This document shows, piece by piece, positions 23,001 through 32,995 of a stretch of DNA of 64,000 bases. Positions within the stretch are counted from its first letter, which is position 1. Each line of letters opens with the position of its first letter. The stretch is from Aptenodytes patagonicus. Taxonomy: Eukaryota; Chordata; Aves; Sphenisciformes; Spheniscidae. The stretch is from positions 120,837,794 to 120,901,793 of the forward strand of contig NC_134949.1 of NCBI RefSeq assembly GCF_965638725.1, in the 5' to 3' direction. The notes below the pieces were generated by a model, which made no database searches, was not told where the DNA came from, and saw only the letters and a list, made by a program, of their open reading frames with translations. A program made the translations under genes and the position numbers.

Positions 23001-26000
23001 ACAAAAGTTTAACATTTTTTGCATGCCACCTTATGAGTATATACACAATCATTTCCTTTTGTATTAAAAAAAAAAAAAGGAAAGAATATTCAAGTCCACA
23101 AAAGCTGCTCAGAAAAAACTCTGAAGAACTGAGATCTTCCACCTATAAAGCATATCTGTAGTACGTGGAGGAAGCATGTCTTGTCACCAATGAACTAGAA
23201 ATTTAGTTTGCAACCAGCCAGTTCCTCCTGATCCCCAGTGACAAACAAAGCTATCTAGTTTTTCTTCTGTGTCCGGTTTCCAAGGAACATTACAAAACAT
23301 TTAGGGAAATAATTAAGAAAGAGCTGACTGCCATTAGAAAGTGGTAAAACTAATCCATCTTCAAGAACTTGCTCATTACTGGAAAACTGAGTGCAGTACA
23401 TGCTGAGCACCACCTTTTACGTACACTATATTCACAAGGATGTTGGCAGCAATCTTCTCCACACCTCAATACTACACAGCCTTCTCTACACCTCAAGAAG
23501 GCTCCTGTCCTGGTTTCGGCTGGGATAGAGTTAATTTTCTTCCTAGTAGCTGGTATAGTGCTGCGTTTTGGATAATGTAAGTATCTGCTACAGCTTTTGT
23601 AGCAAATGAGCACAAAGCAAGCACGAGTCTTGCCTCAAACTGATCCATAGCTCAGTTTTGGTAACTGAAGTCGTCTAGTTACTTACCCTTGTGAGTACTT
23701 TGAAAGTATTTACACCATCATCCACTGCTCTCTCTATGTCATCCATCAGATTGTCTGTAGATCCACGAATGAGTATAGTAGAAATGGCACCATCCTCCTT
23801 TTCTGTTCAGACAGACATGTGCATTACTGAATTAAGTTTGTTAGATGTAAAACGCATACGAACATCGTACTTGTAGAACGGCAGTATTAGGAGTTTTGCT
23901 GAACATACATACCATGCTTAAACACAACAACTTGTGTATCCCCAACTTCCGATAAATACACGCTATCGCAGTGACCCATTTCTTCTAGAGTAGGGGGAGT
24001 CTGGAAAGAAAAAACAAGAGTTATGAGGTGAACCCGCTCATCAGTACTCTCCCTTCTGCAACTCATCTGAAAAGTCTGTACCAGTCTGGGCAGGGCTGTT
24101 GCACCAACGGTTTTGCACAGTCTTCTCAGATCCCACTTTGAGTTCAACCTTTAAAAACAAAAACAGTCTTTCTAATAACAAGTTTCCAGAGCAAACATTA
24201 ACACATACAAGTAAATATTCTCGTCAGCATTTTGTAAACTAATGACATCTACAAAAATTTACTGCATCAAGTTACAAAATCCGCTCATCTATTTTTTCGA
24301 GTTATAATTATCTATTTTCAGGGATGCTACGCAAAGACTATTTTCTAAGAATTTAAAAACAAGTAAACAGTTCAAATAAATGGAAATTATCAAACTTCAT
24401 CTTCTAATGCATAAGACTTGAATCCATCTTTACACCACCTCTATAATAATCCTTCTTTGTTATGCAAGAGATTGCAGTATCATGCTCCGTTTCCAGAAGT
24501 TCGAACTTTTTGGACACCGCCAATGAAGTTACAGCTTTCAACAAAGGACCACTTATTTGTGTGAGACATGAGAGCTGCTGCTAGTAATTTGACTATGTTG
24601 TGCAGAATGTATTTTGAGGACGTACAAACATGCTTTATTGATAGATAAGAAGATTTAAGGCCCACAAAAATGACAGAAAAGTATTAAGAATTAGTTCTTC
24701 TATCCATCAATACATTAGCAGTGATGAGATACGCTTTCATGCGTGCATCACTAAAGCATCACATGAGGACTGCGACCAGGAGGAACCATTATGGTAGTGT
24801 CTTATACGCCTTTGAGGCCACATCCCTCTTTACTAGATCCAGAAATTTTTATATTCTTGATTTCAGTTGTGCTATAAAGGCACTTAAACCAGAATAACAG
24901 TACCATATACACAAGTTACTCCCCAATTAGCTGTCACACAGAGGTGAAATACTATCAAGAAACATACGCTATGAAACAGCCAAATTGCAGCTCAGATTTT
25001 GATCCCACTAGAAAACCAAACAGTCTGCAATATTTTGTTTCTAATTCGTTTTAGAGGCAAGAGATAAGGCAAGTACATTTCATAAACCTGGTAGATCAAA
25101 TGTTTTTATGCTCTTCTAGTACTTACCTGACTAACATAAGATTGTATTTGTTGGCATAATGAAGTGCCATGTCTGCCACTTTGCCACCTGTTACTACTAC
25201 ATTTGCACCACTATCAGCAATAGCTTTGACTTGCAAATCCATTAGATTTTCTTCTCCCTTACTGAAATTCATCAGCTCTTCAGCATTCTTTATAAGCACG
25301 GTGCCCTAGTAAAACACATACACTGTTATCAAATCAGTGTTAACTACATGCCTAAAGGTTTGTGACAAACCATTCTGTCTCCCAACCTATGCATAAACCT
25401 CAAGTCATCCTATTTTATAATACTGCCACCCTTCCCAGGCAACGGGGTAAAACAAGTCAAAAAAAGGGCGATTCTAGCATTTCTAGACAACCTTGACGTT
25501 CAAACATTCTAGCGCGTAGTTTGGCCCAGATAACCCAACAACACTAACAACTCCCCAACCCCAAAAACCCTGTAAAGCAAAACTAGGTTCAGATGTTTTC
25601 TATGAACTTTTTTAAACTAATGAACTCAATATTAATAAAAATATCTCAATCACCAAGCGTCACGAGTATTTATAATTAAATCTAAAAATAAGAGCACACG
25701 AGCATAAATAGATATCTAACTTATTTTGAGCTTCTACATACCTTAGTTTCAGTTATCATACCATCAAAAGGGCAGGAATACACAGCTATTTTTGCATCTT
25801 TGACAGAAGTAACATCTCCTTCAGTTTCTTTTTTAAAAACCATGCCATGCAGTACTGAGGAAGCAGAGATACCAGCACCCTGAAAGGAAAGAAATGGAAC
25901 AGGGGAAAGTCGTATCATTGATCATTTATTGTCAGAAAGCTGCACCACCCTTTATGAAAAGCAGTCCTTCCATTCATTTGAATATAGCAACCTAAGTCTT

Positions 26001-29000
26001 CATTGTAGCACAAAGAAATAAGACTTAAGCTGATTTAGCAACATCAAACATTGTCTTACAGTTCCCATTTTAAGACTAGTTGGTGGTCCAGCTTAAGGCC
26101 TGTGACATTCATTTCCTGTGCTCAACTTGCTATGTATTTATTAGCAGGGAAACAACACAGGGGGAAATTCATAGCAGATGTAAGCTTGTTCCAATCCTAT
26201 ATACCATACTGAGGCCTAATGTCCCATTGACAAAAAGAACGCAAGATTAGACCGCTACATTTCCGCCAGCCTGCATCTTAGCCTAATCTTGCGACTGCTT
26301 CTACAACAAAGATGCAATCAACATCCCCATATACAATTAAGTTAATGTATCTGATTTAGTGTAAACTTTCAACATTAATGATTTTTGTTTCTGAAAGCCG
26401 CTACTGGGCACTAAACAAGGAATGTAAAGACCAATTTCCACAACTTATTATGCATGCTACAACACAACAGAGATCAGAATAGAAAAGGCACTTTCAAAAT
26501 TCAAAGATCTAAAAATTAACTTCCATTAAACTGTTTACCTTAATAATACAGTAAAACTAGCTACTTCCAACTTACCACAATTTTGCACACTCTGATATTA
26601 TCAACATTGAAATGACCAGAATCAGGAAGAATAGACACTGTTGGGGGAGAGAGAGAAAAAAGAAACAAAGAATGAATTTGTGTTGCTTAATGGATAAAGT
26701 AGAACAATGACACCATAAATAATGCCTGGAGTTTTTCTGCAGTACTAAAATTCAATGGTTTGAGATGCCTGCCTAAATTTAAGGCAATTATAATCTGCTA
26801 ATAACCTGCATCAAGAGAAACAGAAATTTTGTTTTTACAATGTAGCAATCAGAAAGCAACATCTATTCAGGCTGCTCAGTTAAATTAAGTCCAAATATGC
26901 ATTTACACATGTACATTCAAGAGTGAAGTCTGACCCAGAATATTCCAAGAAAACACTTAAGCTAGACACAAAAGCTTTTTCTTGGAAGTCTAAAGGGAGA
27001 AAACAACAACTCAACACAACTACAGTCTTGCTTCCATTGTTCTGTGGCTGAGACTAGTAACAACTCATCTGAAGCGTAATACATCTTCCTAACGATAAAA
27101 GAGGAAGAAAGATGGGTTTCTGCTTTAAAAAGACTAGAAAGCTATTTCTATAAACGTTTAGTAGAAAACACAGGCCTTTTCTGAGCCACAACGCCAATGA
27201 CGAGTTCAACATAAGAAAGAAGGTTATGCTCATTTCAGAGGCTAAAGCATTCCATCCAATTCAACCTGATAAACTACCCATACCTTTTATCTTACATGAA
27301 GACATTATTAATGATCATAAGCAAACTTACTTGGTTTTTTAGATGCATGCACACATCTGTTCTTGTCCACTTACCACAGGCCTGAGCAATAAGCTTTGCC
27401 AGAAATTGTTCATTGCCATATTGTTTGCTCATCACTGAAGTGTGCAACAAAGATGCCACTTCTTCAACATCTCGAAGGTTCTTTGCAGAAGAGCACACCA
27501 AGTCTGGAAGAATTTCTAGGGCTTTCTTGCAAGCCTTTTCGTATCCTTCAATCACCTGTGCAGCAAACAATAAATATTCACTACACCACTTCACTATGCA
27601 TTCATACTGCTTATATCTCCTTTTCAAAGGGCCATAAAACATAAACAAATGCAAAAGCTTACAAGGGAAGCAAGCAATCACAAGCAACAAAACATACACT
27701 GTTCTTCATACATCTTTATCTAAACAATTAGTTCGGAAGGAACTAATTCACAATATTATGACCCAAGAATACTGACCAAGGGCAACCTGAATTCAAGCCA
27801 TGTGAATTGTAATAACAATGTAACTTGCCTCTGAGACTGATAACCCCATCCTCAGAAGGTCTTCTGCTAACTCCAGAAGAACTCCAGCAAAAACAAGGAC
27901 AAAGTTTGTTCCATCTCCAACTTCTTGTTCTTGCATGTGGGAAGCCATCACAAGCATTTTTGCAGCAGGATGCTGGACCTTTACAAGAAGTTACACATCT
28001 TAGTTACTAACATCGCACCTAGACTACAGTTCTGTGCATCCAGTATAAGCTCTCTTATTTCAAATTGTATCTAAACATACTAAGAATGCACAGAAAAGGC
28101 AAAGAAAGCAGCACAGATTATCTTAATTGGCTAACTTCCCTAATAAGCAAAAGTACAAACATATATAAAAAACCCACTAAAATCAGAGACCTGAACACTT
28201 CCCCTACAACATGAATTAGGCATCCTTGACGTTGGTTCTGTGCTATTTTTACAGGATGCAGTGGCTTCACAATCAAGCTCTGCAACAGGAAAGCAGCCTG
28301 AAGTTTAGGTCTTCAAGCTGAATTCATTTGTGTAATACGCAAAGTAGATGCCTAAATTACAGTTTAATTCTGGTGTTTTTTCTGCTTGAAGATCAACTGC
28401 TTCCCCTTTCTTTCAAAGAAATGCAACAAAAATGTATTCTTGAATATAATTAGAGCAGCTGTCATTTTATCCCAGAAAGTAACATGCAAGACTTATTAGA
28501 TTAAGTAATCTGCAGATTACTTTTTTAAAACATAACTGAGACTTCCACAGTTATTCTACTTACACCAAACACTAACACAGTGTGTTAAGTAAGGAAATAC
28601 TTAATACTTATACTATTTCTATCAGTAAGTATCGAATTCAGTAAAACATTATTTGTGCTGTGATACAAACATGAATTTGATAGTAAGAGAAAAAGTTAGG
28701 ACAGGTCAGTCTTTCCACACTTTTTATGTATTCACAGGATGCCGCTGCTATATCCTCAGCTTCTTAAATCCAATTAACGTATTCTAAGCAGAGAGAACAT
28801 GGCAACCACCAACACTTTGAGATTAACACAACAGCTATTTCATTCAGAGTTTTCCAAACACTGTATTGTCTAGACATACCCTCTTCTAAATCTACACTGG
28901 TTTGGGGGGGAAAAAAAGTAGGCGATTATTAAGCACCTCCTGCAACTACTTAATGCTGCTTTACAAAAGAGTTCTAGCCCTCACTGTGGATACAGCCCAT

Positions 29001-31053
29001 TGACTTCACTCACATCCAGTGAAAAATGTAAATGATTTACAAAATTACACATGTAAATCATCTGGCAGGATGACATGTATTTCCTTATTAACATTCAGAA
29101 CCATAGCAGCCCATGAATAGAAACACTAGTTCATGACTGACATCTTCTGAAGCAAGAAAACTTACCTCCAGCTCTCTCAAGATAGTAGCAGCATCGTTTG
29201 TAACAAAAAGCTTCTCCAGATGATTGATAACCATTTTGTTCATTCCTAACGGGAAAAAAAAAAAAATTAAAAATCATTCATTAGGCAAGCATCACTTTGT
29301 ACACAGATACTGTTTCATAACTTTCAGGTATATCTTACACGTTAAAACGTTAGCCCTATTAGTAATTTAAGAACCGAAAAGATTTCTGCAAAATAACGCT
29401 TGGGAGTGTGTTACATTAAGGAGAAATCAATAATTTCTGAATAAGCAGTTTTCTCTTCAGAAATACTAGCACATCATTTAATTAATCGATACTGGAGAAC
29501 ACTTTCTGTTTTGGTACATCTGACCAGACACAGTATGGTCATGTTCATTACAACTATTTACCAAGTTATTGTATTTCCTTTAATTTTTGTAGGTCTTTCA
29601 TATAGCAGTAAGACAGCAAAGAGGACACAGTAACTGGTACAAAAACCTGGCAAAGGCAGGTACATTGTGCATAACTTCAGAGCTAACCAAACAAAGTCTC
29701 ATCTGTATAGCCACAAAGACTACATTTAGAGTTCTCGAGCAAGTCCAACATGTTTCCTCAAGAAACAACAGTTGCTTCTTTGTCGAGGCAAGTTTAGGCT
29801 TCAAACATAACATTTCGCTCAAAACCACTACAATAATTTTAGGATTTATTTACCATTTGGTCCATAAGCTGTACGGGTGGTTTGAGCAAGCTCTTTGCAT
29901 GCCTGGATGTTCCTATAGACAGCTTCTTCTAGTCCTGAATAATGCTAAAAAGAAAAACGTTCTGCTCAGAATTAGGCTTCTAATAAAAAAGAAAGGGATG
30001 AACCAGCCATTTCTCATCAAAGCAGCAATAATCTACGGAGTCCATGAAAGTTTTTGATTAATTTAAGATTTGGTATTTCACTTAAAGTTTAAACGGAAAC
30101 TAAACCTTACCCAAAAATCATTTAACCCAGTTCTACATTCAAACACTGCAATTAAAAAAAAAAAACAAACCAGCAAACCCTGCTTGCTTTCTGTCTGCTT
30201 TTTCAAAGAAAGCTTCTGCTTTATCAGGCACAGTCCTTGACTGCTACCAAAATCTACACTATATTAACATTAAATACGATGAAAACGGATTTACGGAAAG
30301 GGCGTATGTGGAAAGTATCACGTTACTCTACAATACTGGCAACGGCGCTTTTCTTACAGGCACAGTAAGAGAAAAGAGTCAAAGCATATACACATAACAA
30401 GCAGGAGGCTTCTGAACAGCTACGTGGACAGGCCCCGGTGCCATTCTGCTGACCACCACCTGCAGCAGCTCTCCAAACGAAACGCCCTCCTCACATCGTT
30501 TCTACAGCGAAGGCACGAGGCAGGCGCGCAGCTCGGGAGAGAGCACCGGCGCCCGGGACGCTGGCCGGCCGGCCGGCGGCCTGCGAAGCGGCGGGAACCC
30601 ACCGAGCGTCCCCGAGGCGCCGCGAAGCAGAAGCAGCGCCTCCGGGCAGGGGGGACGGGAGGGGAGAGGGGATGCCGGCCCCGGCATCCCCACCCTTCTC
30701 GAAGGCCGCGTGCGCCAGGCGCCGCCCTCCTCCCTCCGCCGCCCCGTGCCCGCGCGCTGAACGGCGGCGCGGGGCAGATCCCGGTCCCCGTCCCCGCCCC
30801 CGCCTCGCAACGGCCGCCGAGGGGACCAAAGCCGGGGGGCGGGGAGCGCGAAGCCCCCCGGGCCCCCGCCCCGCGGGACGCGTGGAGCCGCCGGGCCCCG
30901 CCGGCCTTCCAGAACCTTCCCCGCGCCGCCACGCGGAGACTTCCTGCCCCCCATCCTCCTGAGGGAACAGCGCCTGCCCGGCGCTGCTCTCACCTTCGCC
31001 CCCTCCTTGAGCATCTGGGCGAAGCCCGGGGCCTTGGGGACGTGCAGCGCCAT
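19931..31053 (-). CDS. CCT8: CCT8 (T-complex protein 1 subunit theta), complete, 15 coding exons
   Basis: CCT8 is one of eight subunits of the cytosolic chaperonin CCT/TRiC, which folds actin, tubulin and many other proteins using ATP. Coding exons in transcript order are 31053-30994, 29944-29854, 29245-29166, 27978-27829, 27555-27375, 26637-26576, 25879-25742, 25305-25127, 24148-24082, 24000-23913, 23802-23687, 22340-22269, 22060-21896, 21454-21335 and 20008-19931. They sum to 1,647 bases, that is 548 residues plus stop, exactly the human length. The group II nucleotide motif GDGTN is at residues 98-102, RGSTDN marks the return to the equatorial domain, and VPGGGATEIELA follows. All junctions are in phase. 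One intron has a GC donor and one is only 81 bp. A second candidate terminal exon exists at 20682-20774. Confidence 0.97.
20682..20774 (-). CDS. CCT8: Candidate alternative last exon of CCT8 (15b) with a different acidic tail
   Basis: On the minus strand, after the acceptor AAATTTCTGTAG, this reads IIMAKTAGGPKAPKQQGHWD then KDDWKDEPEK and TAG. The first 13 codons parallel exon 15. Nine of 39 bases differ, seven of them at third positions, and the protein differs at two residues. The frame and entry phase (0) fit exon 14. Used instead of exon 15 it would give a 553-residue protein with a longer tail. I see no canonical AATAAA soon after it; transcripts could run on to the normal 3' end. It could instead be a decaying duplicate, but the intact frame and silent changes argue for selection. 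Confidence 0.72.
   Translation of the reverse strand: MIMAKTAGGPKAPKQQGHWDKDDWKDEPEK
20901..21024. repeat. AT-rich direct and inverted repeat, MITE-like, in CCT8 intron 14
   Basis: CTCATATATTG occurs at 20901 and again at 20950, and its exact reverse complement CAATATATGAG ends at 21024. Inside is the 16-bp palindrome AAACAATATATTGTTT (20964-20979), and GTAAAAAC recurs. The arrangement can fold on itself and resembles a small inverted-repeat element. It lies between exon 14 and the alternative terminal exon. Confidence 0.75.
21335..21454 (-). CDS. CCT8: CCT8 exon 14
   Basis: Reads AETAAVKDMLEAGVLDTYLG then SWGIKLATNAAVTVLRVDQ, the last equatorial-domain helices (residues 484-523). 40 whole codons; donor GTAAGC, acceptor CTGATAG. 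It can splice in phase to either terminal exon. Confidence 0.96.
21896..22060 (-). CDS. CCT8: CCT8 exon 13
   Basis: Reads TCPGLDQYAIKKFAEAFEAI and continues to KLYAVHQEGNKNVGFDIE, residues 429-483 of the equatorial domain. 55 whole codons; acceptor CACTTTAG, donor GTAAAT. Confidence 0.96.
22269..22340 (-). CDS. CCT8: CCT8 exon 12, GGG motif
   Basis: Reads DKRLVPGGGATEIELAKQIT then SYGE. The PGGGATE motif is a group II chaperonin signature at the nucleotide site. 24 codons; acceptor TTCACAG, donor GTACAG. Confidence 0.96.
23506..23572 (+). mobile_element. Short 5' fragment of an avian LTR in CCT8 intron 11
   Basis: Begins TGTCCTGGTTTCGGCTGGGA and continues through TAGAGTTAATTTTCTTCC and TAGTAGCTGGTATAGTGC. 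From memory these match the 5' end of an ERV LTR that is widespread in birds. Only about 67 bases remain before the similarity stops, and it lies antisense to CCT8. It has no coding capacity. Confidence 0.7.
23687..23802 (-). CDS. CCT8: CCT8 exon 11, RGSTDN motif
   Basis: Reads EKEDGAISTILIRGSTDNLM then DDIERAVDDGVNTFKVLTR (residues 366-404), the return from the intermediate to the equatorial domain. Acceptor CTGAACAG, donor GTAAGT. Confidence 0.96.
23913..24000 (-). CDS. CCT8: CCT8 exon 10
   Basis: Reads TPPTLEEMGHCDSVYLSEVG then DTQVVVFKH, part of the apical-to-intermediate region. It ends in phase 1; the next intron is 110 bp. Acceptor CTTTCCAG, donor GTATGT. Confidence 0.96.
24082..24148 (-). 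CDS. CCT8: CCT8 exon 9
   Basis: Reads LNSKWDLRRLCKTVGATALP then RL, identical to human. The donor is GTACAG and the following intron (24001-24081) is only 81 bp. Confidence 0.96.
25127..25305 (-). CDS. CCT8: CCT8 exon 8, apical domain
   Basis: Reads GTVLIKNAEELMNFSKGEEN and continues to ANVVVTGGKVADMALHYANK. This is the substrate-facing apical domain. It ends with a split Arg codon; acceptor TTTACTAG, donor GTAAGT. Confidence 0.96.
25742..25879 (-). CDS. CCT8: CCT8 exon 7, apical domain
   Basis: Reads GAGISASSVLHGMVFKKETE and ends CPFDGMITETK, 46 whole codons (residues 209-254). Acceptor CCTTTCAG, donor GTATGT. Confidence 0.96.
26576..26637 (-). CDS. CCT8: CCT8 exon 6
   Basis: Reads VSILPDSGHFNVDNIRVCKI then V, with the first Val codon split from exon 5. 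62 bases; acceptor CCCAACAG, donor GTAAGT. Confidence 0.95.
27375..27555 (-). CDS. CCT8: CCT8 exon 5
   Basis: Reads VIEGYEKACKKALEILPDLV and continues to MSKQYGNEQFLAKLIAQAC (residues 128-187). The acceptor is ACCTGTGCAG read as ...CAG on the minus strand; the donor is GTAAGT. Its upstream intron begins with GC. Confidence 0.95.
27829..27978 (-). CDS. CCT8: CCT8 exon 4, nucleotide-binding GDGTN motif
   Basis: Reads VQHPAAKMLVMASHMQEQEV then GDGTNFVLVF, and ends LLRMGLSVSE; 50 codons, exactly as in human. GDGTN binds the ATP phosphates and Mg (family knowledge). The exon ends GAG followed by GCAAGT, a GC donor. Confidence 0.96.
28503..28522. repeat. 20-bp perfect palindrome in CCT8 intron 3
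   Basis: AAGTAATCTGCAGATTACTT is its own reverse complement. A second dyad, ATGATTTAC...GTAAATCAT (29032-29061), lies about 500 bp away in the same intron. Function is unknown; it could be chance in AT-rich DNA. Confidence 0.85.
29166..29245 (-). CDS. CCT8: CCT8 exon 3
   Basis: Reads MNKMVINHLEKLFVTNDAAT then ILRELE, after completing a Gly codon. VTNDAATIL is a conserved chaperonin segment around the ATP pocket. Acceptor CCGTTAG, donor GTAAGT. Confidence 0.96.
29854..29944 (-). CDS. CCT8: CCT8 exon 2
   Basis: Reads HYSGLEEAVYRNIQACKELA then QTTRTAYGPN, the first equatorial helices. Acceptor TTTTTAG, donor GTAAAT; it ends in phase 1. Confidence 0.96.
30994..31053 (-). CDS. CCT8: CCT8 exon 1 (coding part), start codon
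   Basis: Reads MALHVPKAPGFAQMLKEGAK, identical to human for all 20 residues, then donor GTGAGA. The ATG has G at -3 and G at +4, a strong initiation context. It lies inside the CpG island and directly after a GGAGA-repeat tract. Confidence 0.97.
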
Positions 31054-31105
31054 CTCCTCTCCTCTCCTCTCCTCTCCTCCCCGCCCCGCTCCGCTCCGCT
31101 CCGCT
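31052..31105 (-). repeat. Pentanucleotide purine tracts abutting the CCT8 start codon
   Basis: On the minus strand about four copies of AGCGG are followed by a GC box and then about five copies of GGAGA that run straight into the ATG. The 5' UTR of the transcript is therefore almost pure purine just before the start. Such tracts are length-variable and GGA runs can form stacked G structures. Confidence 0.85.
31079..31087 (-). promoter_or_regulatory. GC box (Sp/KLF type) upstream of CCT8 start
   Basis: GGGGCGGGG on the minus strand, about 25 bases before the CCT8 ATG. A second GC box, GGGGCGGGGC, is on the plus strand at 31221-31230. Both fit a TATA-less housekeeping promoter. Confidence 0.6.
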
Positions 31106-31150
31106 CCTGCCAGACACCGCCGTGCGCCGGGGACGGCGGGAGAGAGGGCG

Positions 31151-31162
31151 CGCGCAGGCGCG
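31151..31162. promoter_or_regulatory. NRF1 binding site consensus
   Basis: CGCGCAGGCGCG fits the palindromic consensus YGCGCANGCGCR at every position. It lies about 100 bp upstream of the CCT8 ATG in the island, a typical position for NRF1 in bidirectional housekeeping promoters. Occupancy is inferred. Confidence 0.65.
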
Positions 31163-32995
31163 ATGGGGCAGGCGGGCTGTCCGCAGGCAGGACGAGTTGC
31201 TCCCGGGGAAGGTCGATGGCGGGGCGGGGCGCAGGCAGCCGTCAGCCGCCAGGCGCTGCGGTGGCCGGCCTGTGTTTCCTGCTTCGCCTCGGAGCTGGCG
31301 GCGGGCGGCGCTGAGGCTTCGGCTTCCAGCTCCGGCGGAGCCCTGGCTCCTCAGCCGGAAGGGTTTCCTGAAAGCCGGGTCCCGTAAAACACCATCTCGC
31401 CTGACATCTTCCTCTCCTGGCGGTCGCGGCTGAGCCCGCCAGGAGCCCGCCTAGCCGACAGCCTGGCCGCCGGATAAAGGCCCCTGAGTTTCTAAAAGAG
31501 CATGAAGACTGACAGAACGGGCAGCGTTTAGAGACTGCTAACTTGAGGGGGGATGACTGGCTTGTCCTGTGGCTGTGCGTTTTGCTTTAGGTAGATGAAA
31601 CCAACCAAAGTCGATGGTTCCTCTCACTTTTACAGTATTCATGTAACATTTATGTCATTTATTTAGAAGGAAAAGAGCCCAGTTCGTGTTTTTCTGAAAC
31701 AGGTAAGATAGCATGGCTTGATTCATTGTACTACATGCAACTCGCTGCCTCTTTTCGTCAGGGGTGCTGAGTGGTGGTGGTCTTTCCTAGGAATCGTCGT
31801 CCATGTGGCAAAGTGATGCGCAGTATTGTGGCGGTGGCTGGTGTTGGCTCCTTCAGAGTCTTTCACCGTCGAGTTCAGCATACTGTCGCCCAGGCGTTTC
31901 TCCGAGTGCATTTAGTGATACATGTCCCAGAGACAGTTAAGAGCCTTCATTGCCACCGATGGCAAAAACTGGTCGTAAAACTTTGCAGACGCCAGTCGAG
32001 TATTTCACTTAGTACATACCTGACTTGTTCAAATGGAAGCAAAATGTACTGATAGGAAGACTAAGTACAGTCAAGTCCTCATTATCCAGGGTAATCCCAA
32101 GTAATATGTGTGCTGCAGGACACACTGAAGAGTACTTTGGCGGCTTACCTTGACATCTCTACAAGTAGCAGAAGTCCAGCCAGGAGACAGTGGAGCTGCT
32201 TCTGTATGGAGCTGCTTTAGGTTTGATAAGTTTTATTAACTTTGCTTCTGTGCCACACAAAATCAAACATACTGTTTCAAGACGAGAACTTCCAAGGCCT
32301 TAGAAATAACACTGCTGCATTTAGGCCATGCAGTGTCTGAGCCTGTAACCCAACAGAGACTGAGTTGCTCCACCTCTGCAGCACAGATAGGCTGCCTGCA
32401 AGGTTAATTAAATCACTTGATACGTGTTGCTTAAGGAACGTCAAGAGGATACAGTTGGGTTAGTTTTACCGTCCAATAATTCTTAAAATTCAATCAGTTT
32501 TAACCTGTAACACATCATGGCAGTGTAAAAAGGAGTGGTGATAGAAAGCAAAACTACATAAAGCACCCCATGAACGAACCTCAAAAAATCTGTATGCAGT
32601 TTTGCTAGAAGTACTTAGAGGCAGATGCCACTTGAAGCAGAAGAGGGAGCCTATTCAGCCCTGACTATCGTGACCAAGGAGAGTGGGCACTTCCGAAAAG
32701 AAGTGCTGGGGTTTGGCATAGGGGGCATAAGCCCATTTATCCGTCTCTTCTCTCTTCCAATGTATCTGCACCACAATGCAGCTAGGAAAGAAGGACATGT
32801 CCGTCCTATTCTACAGCCAAGATATCAGAAACTAAATTTCATAAAGCAACTTCTGTCATCTATTGTTAGCCACGGAGATCAGAGGAGGTACTTACTCCTA
32901 AGTCAATGCAGAAGACTTTTCATAGTCATGAGCATGAAGTCACGGGCATTATATCAATAGTTGAATGCATTCTAGTCAGAGACATTCATTTTAGG

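Larger units (their letters stand above)
30430..31470. promoter_or_regulatory. CpG island: CCT8 promoter, probably bidirectional
   Basis: Very GC- and CpG-rich DNA covering the 5' part of CCT8 intron 1, exon 1 and about 400 bp upstream, in otherwise AT-rich surroundings. It holds GC boxes and an NRF1 consensus. In human, MAP3K7CL starts close to CCT8 on the opposite strand, so divergent transcription from this island is likely here, but no plus-strand first exon could be fixed. The long open frames in several frames result from base composition. Confidence 0.85.

Noticed and set aside
30420-31433. Several long open frames on both strands (up to about 296 codons) around the CCT8 promoter
   Set aside because: They overlap each other in many frames, are Arg/Pro/Ala/Gly-rich and lie in a CpG island; only CCT8 exon 1 inside them matches a protein. 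They reflect base composition.
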